Assembly (NCBI GenBank): GCA_964610885.1
Contig: CAZSWR010000062.1
Location: 1-22,960 of the forward strand
Reading direction: 5' to 3'
Length of the DNA stretch: 22,960 nt
Source of the DNA: CAZSWR01 sp964610885
GTDB lineage: Bacteria > Bacteroidota > Ignavibacteria > Kapaibacteriales > UBA2268
Shown here piece after piece: positions 16,201-22,937 of the stretch (position 1 is the stretch's first letter; each line of letters opens with the position of its first letter). The notes beneath the pieces are model-generated. The model saw nothing but the letters and a program-made list of their open reading frames with translations. It was not told the DNA's origin and searched no databases. The translations under genes were made by a program, and so were the position numbers.

Positions 16201-16911
16201 GCCGCCGGTTTCCGTGGCTATTTCTTTGTAAACATTCGGCATCGAACCCTCCGTCCCCATCCAAAGGAAGTGGCATGCGAGGTTCTTGGATTGCGCATAA
16301 TTTACAAGGGCAGTTTTGTCGAATCCATAATTCGGAAGATTGTCCGTAATGATAATGATTTTCGAATTGTATGTAGCCAAATCGGCGAAGTGGAAAGCGC
16401 CTCGTGTGTCCGACGAAAGCGCGCCGTACACGTCCGAACCCGGCAGAACAGATATCGTATTTATCGCATCGGTGAGTTTCTCGCGGTCGGATGTATAGCC
16501 AATCCGTGGCATTCCTTCGTTGGCCATGCCATACACAGCGCACTCGAAGCGGCGGTACCGAAGGTTCTTGACGAAATTTGAAAGAGCGGACTTTGCGGCG
16601 GCCAGTTTCGCGGATTCCATGGAGCGCGATACGTCGATGGCAAGTATGAAAGACACGCCTTGGTCAATGTTTTCGGGCTGGCACAGAACCGTCAGCGGCA
16701 CGTTTGCTCCATTGTCCGCGAGCGAAAGCGCTTTCGTGTCGATTCTTCGGCAGATCGTGCCGTCGGATTCGGTAACCAAGAGTTTAGCACTCATTTTCGG
16801 GAAAGCCGAGGCGTCTATGTCCACGAAAGAAACCGTTTGGGCTGAGGCAACGGCCGGAAGAGCTGCCAGCCCCAGAATTGCTGTTTTCAGTATTTTATTG
16901 AACTTTTTCAT
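13207..16911 (-). CDS. Giant secreted vWA / WD40 / cohesin-like protein with T9SS sorting domain
   Basis: A 1234-residue protein with GGAGA before ATG 16911. Signal peptide 1-24 (VASA-Q). A von Willebrand A domain spans about 85-258 with MIDAS D93-V-S95-R-S97 and IIITD near 190. Next are an abnormal-spindle-like Ig domain (about 312-395) and an Ig-like segment starting VDFPNGGEKLIAGRDTSIRW (417-500). A seven-blade WD40 propeller follows (about 502-780; W-S-P-N/D-G and L-W-D strands), then two further Ig-like domains (about 800-905 and 907-1008) and a cohesin-like domain (about 1013-1137). The C-terminal sorting domain runs from about 1153 (IPNPASAQTQLVYQV to the final SRLVVVK). vWA and cohesin-like folds bind metals or partner proteins, so a surface scaffold or adhesin is likely. 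It lies 49 bp after the OmpA-like gene, with one shared terminator. Confidence 0.85.
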   Translation of the reverse strand: MKKFNKILKTAILGLAALPAVASAQTVSFVDIDASAFPKMSAKLLVTESDGTICRRIDTKALSLADNGANVPLTVLCQPENIDQGVSFILAIDVSRSMESAKLAAAKSALSNFVKNLRYRRFECAVYGMANEGMPRIGYTSDREKLTDAINTISVLPGSDVYGALSSDTRGAFHFADLATYNSKIIIITDNLPNYGFDKTALVNYAQSKNLACHFLWMGTEGSMPNVYKEIATETGGSSTAVGANQDDLNSKLLAIEYESFKLELCQVQWAATDNCSDSHSLAVKYMDGSNTLSRNYAYSISAQQVRHVAFSPAEEIDFGFVPIGTSQLKPIVISAVNGDIDITNITSDNSDFRLTDFQAGVIPAGQSKTFHIEYNSQDSASKMAIFTISSNACSGNSFWAGGGSPFIAPKQKTLKVDFPNGGEKLIAGRDTSIRWSGALPNGLFAIDYSTNAGTLWTNVTMNASGNSYLWKAPNINSDQLTVRVRQLASGFANDSVKTFVGQNSELTALAWSPNGVQIASGGLDGSVRLWDVSTGAVAWSAQFTGRANSLEFSPNGVYVAGCADDSSIVIWNASTGAQQARLAGHKNKVNSISWLGNTILASGSNDKTVLVWDVVTQKVIDTIKSATEAVYSVAYSPDSKTLAIGSADNKLRLRDLASSTEKVISSTGQVKSIAWSPDSKSIAISTSDMQIYVYDAASNAEIKKINAALWVNSISWSPDGSRIISGNNDGSMFVWEVGLWTLKEFSLSKSAVNCAKWGPVGPVVATVNSDSIARIYVLNSIPQELQKDESDAVFSIISPSVSVTGADFGFVYTFNSKDSTLAGAIKNNTSLPIRIADVAVSGQNRDEFSVVGGERSFVLGPGEAKSVEVCFKPKTAGAKSAALDFYIEDENIVAGASASITGTAPLGDLAITEGNVLNFMNVTYGGYNELYFHLVNNSTSAISLPRPTILSDYFGSYSVTNPAGSFSIPAGGSETITVRFEPKLIGVSSAILRFERYCGLDVLLHGNGMGQSATMTLTPADVSAKSGDIVEIPIVASDVSGIANSGISKVDAYLYFNANLLSPVEGTEEGIVINGTRIVPVTLTLEDLQTPKKLKFKSMLGNAETTPVGIINAQALTGRAFISLGFGNFSLLDVCHEGGPRLIGESGTFVIPKAIPNPASAQTQLVYQVIENGNYKLRIYDASGELVSTMVDEYKKAGAYSIEFDARAYPAGAYLLVLETPTQVVSSRLVVVK

Positions 16912-16960
16912 ATATATCTCCGATTCATTTTCTTTTTTTAATTATATCGAACTTCAAGTA

Positions 16961-19027
16961 TTACTCTGCAATTGGAGTTTCCACTATCACCACCACCGTA
17001 CGGCAATAGAACCTGCCCTCGGGCATGGAATTGTCGTAGAGTTCCTGCTCGCGGCCGGCGCCCACGATTTCCGCCCGGGAGGCGGAAAGCGACCGGGCCA
17101 TGCTCTTGGCGCGTTCGAGTGCAAGCATTTTGTTGTGCTCTTCGTCGCCCATGCGGTCGGTGTAGCCAGTGATGGTAACTTTGGAATTCGGTTCGATTTT
17201 ATCTTTGATGAATCGTACTTGTTTGATTTGTTCGTTGTTCAGCGACGGTTTGTCGAAATCGAAAAGTATGATGCTGTATTGGTCGATGCGTTTGTCTCCG
17301 GTTTGGTTCGTGCTTTTCATCTTAACAGTTTTTTGTTCCACGTTCAGCAAACGGGCTTCGGAACGAACCTTTTGGCCTGTATTGTCGGTGACCTCGAGGT
17401 AGTATTCGATGTCGCGAGTCGTCAGCGGAATGGATTCTTTTTCGTTATTGATCATCCAATCGTTGGCATCGGGGACGAAGCCCGAGCCGGAAATCTCTTT
17501 GAGCAATTTGCCTTTTTGCTTGGCGACGATGTTCCACGTGGCGACGCCCTTTTCGGCGTTCACGGTCGGATAGAAGCGAATCCCTTTCGGCGAGACTTGG
17601 CGAAGCGTGTCGTTCGTGATGACGGGCGCGGTGATGTCCGCCACTTCGGAGTAGATCTCCACGCGGCGGTTCTCTTCGATGCCGTCCTGGACGTCTGCGC
17701 GCGAAGGATTGGCCGGAAGGTTCTTCGACGATACGGAGATTCGTTTTTCGTCGATGCCCCAGGTGTTTTTCAGGTAATCCGCGACTGCCTTGGCTCGGGC
17801 AAGCGACAGTTCGGTGTTGCCCTTTTCTTCGCCGGTATTGGAATTGCATCCGACGAGCCTGATTTTCGCTTTTTCGTTGTCGCGCAAACGGGCGCCAACG
17901 ATGTTCAGCAGATTGTAGTATGTGGGAAGAGTGCTGACGTTGTAAAGTGAATTAACGTTGAACGCATCGGCCTTTTCCTTCGAGATTTGTTTGTACCGGC
18001 CGGGAATTTCCGATGAATTGTCGTCGAAGAAGACGTAGGTGAGCAGCGGGCGCATCGAAATGGAGAGGAATTCCTCCACGCGCACCTTCACGCCATCTTT
18101 TTCCTTGTCGTCATCGAATCCAACGGCCGCGATCGAGCAATTGAGTTTTGGCTTTTCTTCCTTTTTCTCGATTGCGACGTCTGCCTTGGGTGGGGCCTCT
18201 TTGATGGGCGGCGGCGGCACAGCGACGACGGGAACCGGAATGGATTCGGCTTTCTTCGGTTCGGGCGCCGGCAGGTTATAGACGATCGAAATGCCGCCAT
18301 GGAGCGTATGAATGCCCCATGTGAGACCTTTGACCGCCTGAGTCAGCCCGAGGCGGAAGAACAGTTCCGGCGCGATGAACAGGTTGCCCTTTCTGTTCAA
18401 TGGGAATTCGTAGCGGGCGCCGAGTTCGAGGCCCAGATTGATTGAATTCGCGTCTTGGATGTCGCCGGAGCTAACGTTTCGCACTCTCGAGGAGTCCGTC
18501 CCGAGGAAGTAGCCGCGGTCGGCGGGCGAGGTGAGCGTTTCGCGTTGGTCGTATGATTTCTGCATTACGAAACCGAGGCGCGGCCCGGCGAAAAGAGATA
18601 AATTCTTCACAGGCGAGAAACCGAACAAACCCGAAACGCCGATACTCGAGATCTTTGCTTCGATTTTGTGCTCGAATTCGCCGATGGCGGGCTGGCCATC
18701 GATGCCTATTGTGGTGGTTTCGGTTTGCTTGAGAGTGCCGCCGTGTTGCGAGTAGTCCGCTCGCAACTCAACGAAAATTTTCTCATCGAAAGGTATGTCC
18801 AGAAGCGCACCGATCGCGATTCCCATTCCGGAACCGGATTCAAACTTCGGGCAGCAATTCGGCACGCCCGGCAGTGCGCGGAAATCTGTGGTGTGGAAGT
18901 TCCCGTTCAGATCGATAAATCCGCCCACGCGAAGTGGCAGCCGATCGTTCGGGCTTGCTCCGTCGGCGTTTGCAGAATATGCAGCCATGAGCAATATTAG
19001 CCATAGAAAAAGAGTGAATTTTTTCAT
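16961..19027 (-). CDS. Outer-membrane barrel protein with two OmpA-type peptidoglycan-binding domains
   Basis: A 688-residue protein; AAGGA lies 6 bases before ATG 19027. Signal peptide 1-21, then an outer-membrane beta-barrel-like region (about 30-252, alternating strands, ending IVYNLPAPEP). A Pro-rich linker follows (about 253-282). A first OmpA_C-like domain lies at about 329-460 (YVFFDDNSSEIP, LVGCNSNTGEE, LSLARAKAVADYL, ENRRVEIY). A beta-rich insert (about 465-570) separates it from a second OmpA_C-like domain (about 583-685: ILFDFDKPSLNN, TGYTDRMGDEEHN, LERAKSMARSL). OmpA_C domains bind diaminopimelate in peptidoglycan and fix the outer membrane to the wall. Two copies in one chain are unusual. 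It precedes the giant vWA protein by 49 bp with no terminator between, so they are likely co-expressed and may interact at the surface. Confidence 0.87.
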   Translation of the reverse strand: MKKFTLFLWLILLMAAYSANADGASPNDRLPLRVGGFIDLNGNFHTTDFRALPGVPNCCPKFESGSGMGIAIGALLDIPFDEKIFVELRADYSQHGGTLKQTETTTIGIDGQPAIGEFEHKIEAKISSIGVSGLFGFSPVKNLSLFAGPRLGFVMQKSYDQRETLTSPADRGYFLGTDSSRVRNVSSGDIQDANSINLGLELGARYEFPLNRKGNLFIAPELFFRLGLTQAVKGLTWGIHTLHGGISIVYNLPAPEPKKAESIPVPVVAVPPPPIKEAPPKADVAIEKKEEKPKLNCSIAAVGFDDDKEKDGVKVRVEEFLSISMRPLLTYVFFDDNSSEIPGRYKQISKEKADAFNVNSLYNVSTLPTYYNLLNIVGARLRDNEKAKIRLVGCNSNTGEEKGNTELSLARAKAVADYLKNTWGIDEKRISVSSKNLPANPSRADVQDGIEENRRVEIYSEVADITAPVITNDTLRQVSPKGIRFYPTVNAEKGVATWNIVAKQKGKLLKEISGSGFVPDANDWMINNEKESIPLTTRDIEYYLEVTDNTGQKVRSEARLLNVEQKTVKMKSTNQTGDKRIDQYSIILFDFDKPSLNNEQIKQVRFIKDKIEPNSKVTITGYTDRMGDEEHNKMLALERAKSMARSLSASRAEIVGAGREQELYDNSMPEGRFYCRTVVVIVETPIAE

Positions 19028-19374
19028 GTATAATCCTTTATAATTCGAGTTCGTCCGTAAATTTATTCACTTGCATCAATATGCTTTGAAAGAACAAATC
19101 TTTTAAGATTCAATATAATCACGAGTTTGCACAAAATGAATTGTACCCCGTCCTATTTGGTAAAATCGGCAAATTCGGCCCAAACTTGAGAATTCGGCCG
19201 ATGCACACGTACCAATGCGCAAAAACTGTGCCTATCGGTTTTGGGCAATATGATATTTAGGCGGAATAGGAATCTTATGTAGATGACTCTTAAAAGTGTG
19301 TTTGAAAAGTATGAAATTGTAATATTGGGTTTCAACCCATTGCACGCATCGCGGTAAGCCATTGAAATATAGTG
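19028..19374. other. Gap upstream of the OmpA-like gene
   Basis: It must hold the promoter of the OmpA-like operon; TAAATTTA near 19060 is a one-off match to the -7 element. AATTCGGCC occurs twice (about 19173 and 19191). A TGGGTT-TC-AACCCA hairpin lies at 19326-19339 and is probably part of another dispersed repeat. No gene is credible here. Confidence 0.4.
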
Positions 19375-19513
19375 AAATCCCCCAACCCCCTTTTTCAAAG
19401 TGGGCTAAAGAAAGGATTTTGCTAATACATTGATAATATTGAAGATATGACTTGGGTCGAACCTACGGGTTAACCCGTAGGATGGCACAGAGTTACTATT
19501 TCAACAAGCTCCT
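19375..19513 (+). repeat. Copy B of the ~139-bp interspersed element
   Basis: It begins AAATCCCCCAACCCCCTTTT and ends AACAAGCTCCT. It carries a perfect 20-base palindrome, CCTACGGGTTAACCCGTAGG, at 19462-19481, between GACTTGGGTCGAA and ATGGCACAGAGTTACT. Roughly 15 differences separate it from copy C over about 135 positions. It lies just after the stop of the OstA-like gene. Confidence 0.85.
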
Positions 19514-19531
19514 AATACGACATAGAGCCTA

Positions 19532-20944
19532 TCACTCTTTCCTCGTCCTGATGATCAGCTCGCGCTTTTTCGGCCGGTCCGTGCGCCAGGAGAAATTCGG
19601 CAGGAAGAAACTTTTGGCCTGCGAAATGACCATGCTGTCCGGGAAGTTCTGGCCTTGGACGCCACCTGTCCAAACGATATCCTTGATGTCGCCCATCTCG
19701 AAGAGTATGAAGACCGAGTCCGACGAGTTCCGCGCGGCCAATTCTTCGCCCTCCTCCGATTTGTAGAAATATAGCGTTTTGGCGTCCTTCATGCCTGCGA
19801 TTCGGCGAATTGAGTCGTTTGCGAAATCGATTTGTATATTCAGCGAACTGATTTGGTTAATCCTGTCGGGCTGGGTGGTATCGGCCACGGAGGCCGCCAG
19901 CGCATTGCCCAGGGCGTGGATGCTCTTCAGTTTTCTGTTTTGCATGGTAATGAAAACGGAATCGCCCTTCAGTTGGGTGCTGTCGAACCAAATAATCGGA
20001 ACCGATCGGAGCGAGATAAGGCTGTCGGCCGCGGCGTACGAGGCGTAGCCGGATTTCGATGCCACCCTTTCGCGATACATTTCCACGCTTCCCATGAATT
20101 CGGCAATTCTGTCGCCCTTGTACGGCGCCGCCCGGAGCGAATCGCAAGCGACTGACATCGTATCCAGCCGAGTCTCGCGAACGGTTGAATCGGCTGTTTG
20201 GCCGGTCGAATCGTGCGCTATGCGGGTTTCATGCGTGGTATCGATTCGGAAGAGTACGGGGCTTTGGTAGGCCAGGGTGGTGTTGTCTCGGCGGCTATCG
20301 ATTGTCAGCCCGGCATTGAGGAAAAAGCTGTTGAATTTGGCCATCAGGAACACATTCCCGACGGCAGTGTTTGTGCGGTCGGCGGGGCGGTTCTCTGCGG
20401 AATCGGCGAAAATGATGATTGAATCGGTCTCGACGACCACTCCGCCCATCGCATTGCTGACGCGCGTGCGCCGATTGTACACCAGCGTGTCCGAATCGAT
20501 AGTCGTGGAATCGTCCACAATGCGGACATCGTTCACGAAGGTCGCGATGTAAGTATTCGTATTGTATTCGCCTTTTTTGGCCTTGAGAGTAGCGTTTTTG
20601 TCTGTGATTGTAACAGTCTGCGGAGCGACTGCAATTCCGGTGATGCCGTCGTAATCTATTCGCGGGGATTTGAGCACCATATCCTCCTGGGTGATGACCA
20701 CGTCGCGGAGCAGTTCGGCCTTTTTACGGACGAGGCTGTATATCGCTTCGCGGCAGCGCAGCACCACGTTGCGCTGGCGAAAGACCACGTTGCCATAGAA
20801 ATGGCGAATCTCGTCGTTGTCGGTCTTGGTGCCGGTCGAGCTGTCTGCAGAATAGGTTATCGGATCGGAAAGCCTATCCTGAGCTGATGAATTGTTTGAG
20901 AGCGCCGCAATTATGATGATTGATACAATCAGTAAATATTTCAT
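19532..20944 (-). CDS. OstA/LptA-like LPS-transport protein
   Basis: Start set at ATG 20944, one base after the stop of the macro-domain gene; an upstream in-frame codon at 20998 would lie inside that gene. The 470-residue protein has a signal peptide (1-21, SSA-Q). From about residue 28 it shows the repeated beta-strand pattern of the OstA/LptA jelly-roll fold (YSADSSTG, HFYGNVVFRQRNVVLRCREA, YNTNTYIATFVNDVRIVD, DTLVYNRRTRVSNAMGGVVV). The repeats continue to about 410. LptA-type proteins form the periplasmic bridge that carries LPS from LptC to LptD. Bacteroidota carry longer OstA-like paralogues like this one, whose exact role is less clear. No transmembrane barrel follows, so it is not LptD. 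Confidence 0.8.
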   Translation of the reverse strand: MKYLLIVSIIIIAALSNNSSAQDRLSDPITYSADSSTGTKTDNDEIRHFYGNVVFRQRNVVLRCREAIYSLVRKKAELLRDVVITQEDMVLKSPRIDYDGITGIAVAPQTVTITDKNATLKAKKGEYNTNTYIATFVNDVRIVDDSTTIDSDTLVYNRRTRVSNAMGGVVVETDSIIIFADSAENRPADRTNTAVGNVFLMAKFNSFFLNAGLTIDSRRDNTTLAYQSPVLFRIDTTHETRIAHDSTGQTADSTVRETRLDTMSVACDSLRAAPYKGDRIAEFMGSVEMYRERVASKSGYASYAAADSLISLRSVPIIWFDSTQLKGDSVFITMQNRKLKSIHALGNALAASVADTTQPDRINQISSLNIQIDFANDSIRRIAGMKDAKTLYFYKSEEGEELAARNSSDSVFILFEMGDIKDIVWTGGVQGQNFPDSMVISQAKSFFLPNFSWRTDRPKKRELIIRTRKE

Positions 20945-20945
20945 T

Positions 20946-21485
20946 TCAAACAAGCAACTTTTGATAAATATCAAAATTATCCTTTTCGTAGCAAACAAAA
21001 AAGACTTTTTCTATACTATCACAAGTACGAAGAAATGAGCCAACAGTTTTGAGGACAATTTCAGCGGCCTCATTCTTGGGGAAGCCATAGACTCCGGTGC
21101 TGATATTCGGGAAAGCGATGGTTTTCATTCCGTTTTCGACGGCCAGTTCCATACACCGTTTGTAAACTCCGGCCAGGAACGAAGATTCGTTGCGTTTCCC
21201 ATCGTGGTAAACCGGCCCGACGGCGTGAATAATCTTTTTCGCGGGCATTTTCCCTGCGTTAGTGATCACGGCGCCTCCTGTGGGGCAGCCGCCCTTTTCC
21301 GCAATTATGGCCAGGCACTCCTCGTGCATTTCGATCCCGGCAGCCCGATGAATCGCCCCGTCCACTCCGCCGCCGCCGCGCAACGTGGAATTCGCTGCAT
21401 TCACGACAGCATCGACTTGCATTTTCGTTATATCGGCCTGTACCACCTCAAGCCTGGATTTCGCGCTTTCATTCTTTCCTATCAT
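20946..21485 (-). CDS. Macro-domain ADP-ribose hydrolase (MacroD/YmdB type)
   Basis: Start set at ATG 21485 with GGTGAG just upstream; TTG 21521 is an alternative adding 12 residues. The 179-residue protein is a complete macro domain: QADITKMQVDAVVNAANSTL, GGGGVDGAIHRAAG (residues 37-50), CPTGGAVITNAGKMPAKKII with HAVGP, and FPNISTGVYGFP (125-136). These are the ADP-ribose-binding loops and the catalytic region of MacroD-type enzymes, which remove O-acetyl groups from O-acetyl-ADP-ribose and mono-ADP-ribose from acidic residues. It is probably cytoplasmic. The stop is 1 bp from the OstA-like start, implying translational coupling with an envelope gene; the biological reason is unknown. Confidence 0.92.
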   Translation of the reverse strand: MIGKNESAKSRLEVVQADITKMQVDAVVNAANSTLRGGGGVDGAIHRAAGIEMHEECLAIIAEKGGCPTGGAVITNAGKMPAKKIIHAVGPVYHDGKRNESSFLAGVYKRCMELAVENGMKTIAFPNISTGVYGFPKNEAAEIVLKTVGSFLRTCDSIEKVFFVCYEKDNFDIYQKLLV

Positions 21486-21660
21486 CAACTCACCATTTCC
21501 ATATTGTTCTTTAATTTTCAATCCAAATCGGAAAAGTTTTTCGAACTTGCATTCGTCCGATGAAAGTATAACAATTAAGGAAGCAATTTTGTTTCATCGA
21601 AATTGAATATTTTAAAAATAAATTCCTCCTTCGTCGTAACACATTGTATTCTTATATAGA

Positions 21661-21705
21661 TGCCCAACCGACCACGCAGTCGGATTCGACCCGATTTACT
21701 GGTAA
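21661..21705. repeat. Possible fragment of the interspersed element
   Basis: CCGAC-CACGCA-GTCGG forms a short hairpin followed by ATTCGACCC, echoing the hairpin plus GTTCGACCC of copy C in the same orientation. Too short to be certain. Confidence 0.3.
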
Positions 21706-21834
21706 ATATTACGATGTTATTATATAATATAGGATTTTTGTTTTGATGGTTTTGGTGAATTCTCGGATATTTTGGAAGTAACGAGTAAATATTGCTACTA
21801 TATCATATTTGTTGCCAAACGTGTAAATTTCTAA

Positions 21835-21971
21835 TGGCTTGTTGAAAAAGTAACTCTGTGCCATCCTATGAGTTGGCCCAAAGGTTCGACCCAAGTCATA
21901 TCTCCAATATTATCAATTTATTAGTACAAACCTTGCTTTAGTCCCCTTTGAAAAAGGGGGTTGGGGGATTT
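21835..21971 (-). repeat. Copy C of the ~139-bp interspersed element
   Basis: Reverse-oriented relative of 19375-19513. On the minus strand it begins AAATCCCCCAACCCCCTTTT, shares GACTTGGGTCGAACCT and AGGATGGCACAGAGTTACT, and ends TTTCAACAAGCC. Its central palindrome is degenerate. It lies downstream of the GNAT gene and upstream of the macro-domain gene; the rest of the 21522-22045 gap shows no gene. Confidence 0.85.
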
Positions 21972-22045
21972 CTCGATTTATCAACGACTTACCCGACACC
22001 CCAGACCCCGTGTTTCCATATTGCTTGACATTTTCTGAAGGGCGG

Positions 22046-22639
22046 CTAACTGTTCTCGGCGTCAGATAAATTGTTAGCTTCAGAATCATTCGCTCGAGTA
22101 CGGCAGGCAAGCTCTACGTATTGGTTGCCGTTCAGTTCGAATTCGCTTATCACGTCGAGCGAGAGCTTACGTGTGTGCGAAGCGAGCGAGCGCGGGTTCG
22201 CTTTGTTAATAAATGTTATCAAAACAGGGTAGCGCTCCTCCATGGCTCGCCGAGAGAAATCAAAAATTACCTCGAGCACGCACTTCCCGCGATATTCTTT
22301 GTCGATGCAGACCGGCCCGTATTGGTATGAGTTCTCTGTGCTGAGCCGATGGCCGGCGTATTCCAGGGCGGGCAGACCGGCTATCATAACTCGGAAGAAT
22401 TCCCATGCGGACCAGTATTCCCACGATGCGGCCATAACGTAGGCCACAACACGCCCGCCGTGGATGGCCACCGAGAGGCCGTTTTCTTGGTCGATAAGTT
22501 TGGTCAATTGATCGCGTGTGAAGAGCGTGGTAACGAACCCATCTTTCTTGTCATCTTCGGAAATTGTCTTGATGTGGTATTTGCTTTGAAGTTCTAAAAC
22601 TCCTTCGATGTCGTCATGTTTTGCAAATCTGAATTCCAT
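22046..22639 (-). CDS. GNAT-family N-acetyltransferase
   Basis: Start set at ATG 22639, with GAGG about 5 bases upstream; a longer frame begins 45 bases earlier without a ribosome site. The 197-residue protein has the GNAT layout. The N-terminus MEFRFAKHDDIEGVLELQSK is typical, and LSVAIHGGRVVAYVMAASWE is the central strand pair. YGPVCIDKEYRGKCVLEVIF (about 107-126) corresponds to motif A, where the R-x-x-G-x-G/A acetyl-CoA pyrophosphate loop appears as YRGKCV. INKANPRSLASHTRKL (about 144-159) matches the later conserved Asn/His helix. It should transfer an acyl group from acyl-CoA to an amine; the substrate is unknown. Direct repeats upstream (22696-22739) may control it. Confidence 0.82.
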   Translation of the reverse strand: MEFRFAKHDDIEGVLELQSKYHIKTISEDDKKDGFVTTLFTRDQLTKLIDQENGLSVAIHGGRVVAYVMAASWEYWSAWEFFRVMIAGLPALEYAGHRLSTENSYQYGPVCIDKEYRGKCVLEVIFDFSRRAMEERYPVLITFINKANPRSLASHTRKLSLDVISEFELNGNQYVELACRTRANDSEANNLSDAENS

Positions 22640-22695
22640 AATTCCTCGGTTAATGTCAGTTCTAATATTTGATAACGTCTGCAATCGTAGGAAAG

Positions 22696-22739
22696 TTGCA
22701 ATACTGCGCTTTGATTAGTTCATTTTTGCAGTACTGCGC
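22696..22739. promoter_or_regulatory. Two direct repeats upstream of the GNAT gene
   Basis: TTGCAATACTGCGC (22696-22709) and TTGCAGTACTGCGC (22726-22739) differ at one position and are 30 bp apart, close to three helical turns. The second contains the perfect palindrome GCAGTACTGC. They lie 57-100 bp before the GNAT start, where a regulator could bind. Confidence 0.45.
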
Positions 22740-22753
22740 GCCAAATATTGGCG
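22739..22753. repeat. Palindrome CGCCAA-ATA-TTGGCG
   Basis: Perfect 6-bp arms with a 3-base spacer, abutting the second direct repeat. On the minus strand it comes directly after the stop of the coding-like frame at 22759-22933. There is no T tract. Confidence 0.4.
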
Positions 22754-22758
22754 ACTAT

Positions 22759-22933
22759 TCAGTCTTTAAAAAACTTCATCGGAATCCATTCGGAAGCATT
22801 AATGGCAGCGCTAATACTTTGATATACAATGGCACAGGCCTGAGATTTTTCGAAGCGCGCTCCGTTCAAGTAATAAATTTTTTTCCTTAATTCAAAAACT
22901 TTCTCTATTTTTGTAAATGGTAAAGTAGTTTAC
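22759..22933 (-). other. Protein-like frame without a start codon, possible gene remnant
   Basis: The minus strand encodes about 55 sense codons that read like a helical protein C-terminus (KIEKVFELRKKIYYLNGARF, then EKSQACAIVYQSISAAINAS, then EWIPMKFFKD and TGA at 22761-22759). It has no ATG: an in-frame TAA precedes it at about 22936, and the only alternative start, a TTG in the middle, has AAGGA too far away. It could be the tail of a decayed gene or chance. No family was recognised. It conflicts with reading 22906-22937 as a plus-strand promoter. Confidence 0.3.
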
Positions 22934-22937
22934 TTTA
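22906..22937 (+). promoter_or_regulatory. Candidate promoter and operator at the right edge
   Basis: TATTTTTG (22906-22913) matches TAnnTTTG. A perfect inverted repeat, TAAAGTA (22921-22927) and TACTTTA (22931-22937), sits where transcription would begin, a usual repressor position. The gene would lie beyond the window. No -33 TTTG is visible. Confidence 0.35.

Noticed and set aside
16520..17950. 476-codon open frame on the plus strand antisense to the vWA and OmpA-like genes
   Set aside because: It crosses two well-supported genes and their gap. Its product is a repetitive Phe/Val/Asp/Gly-rich chain with no domain, which is typical of an antisense shadow.
21913..22110. 65-codon minus-strand frame containing EIPQPPFSKG
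   Set aside because: That segment is a translation of interspersed element copy C, not a conserved protein.
22196..22215. tRNA-like GGTTCG string
   Set aside because: It lies inside the GNAT gene and no acceptor or anticodon arm can be formed around it. No tRNA was found in the window.
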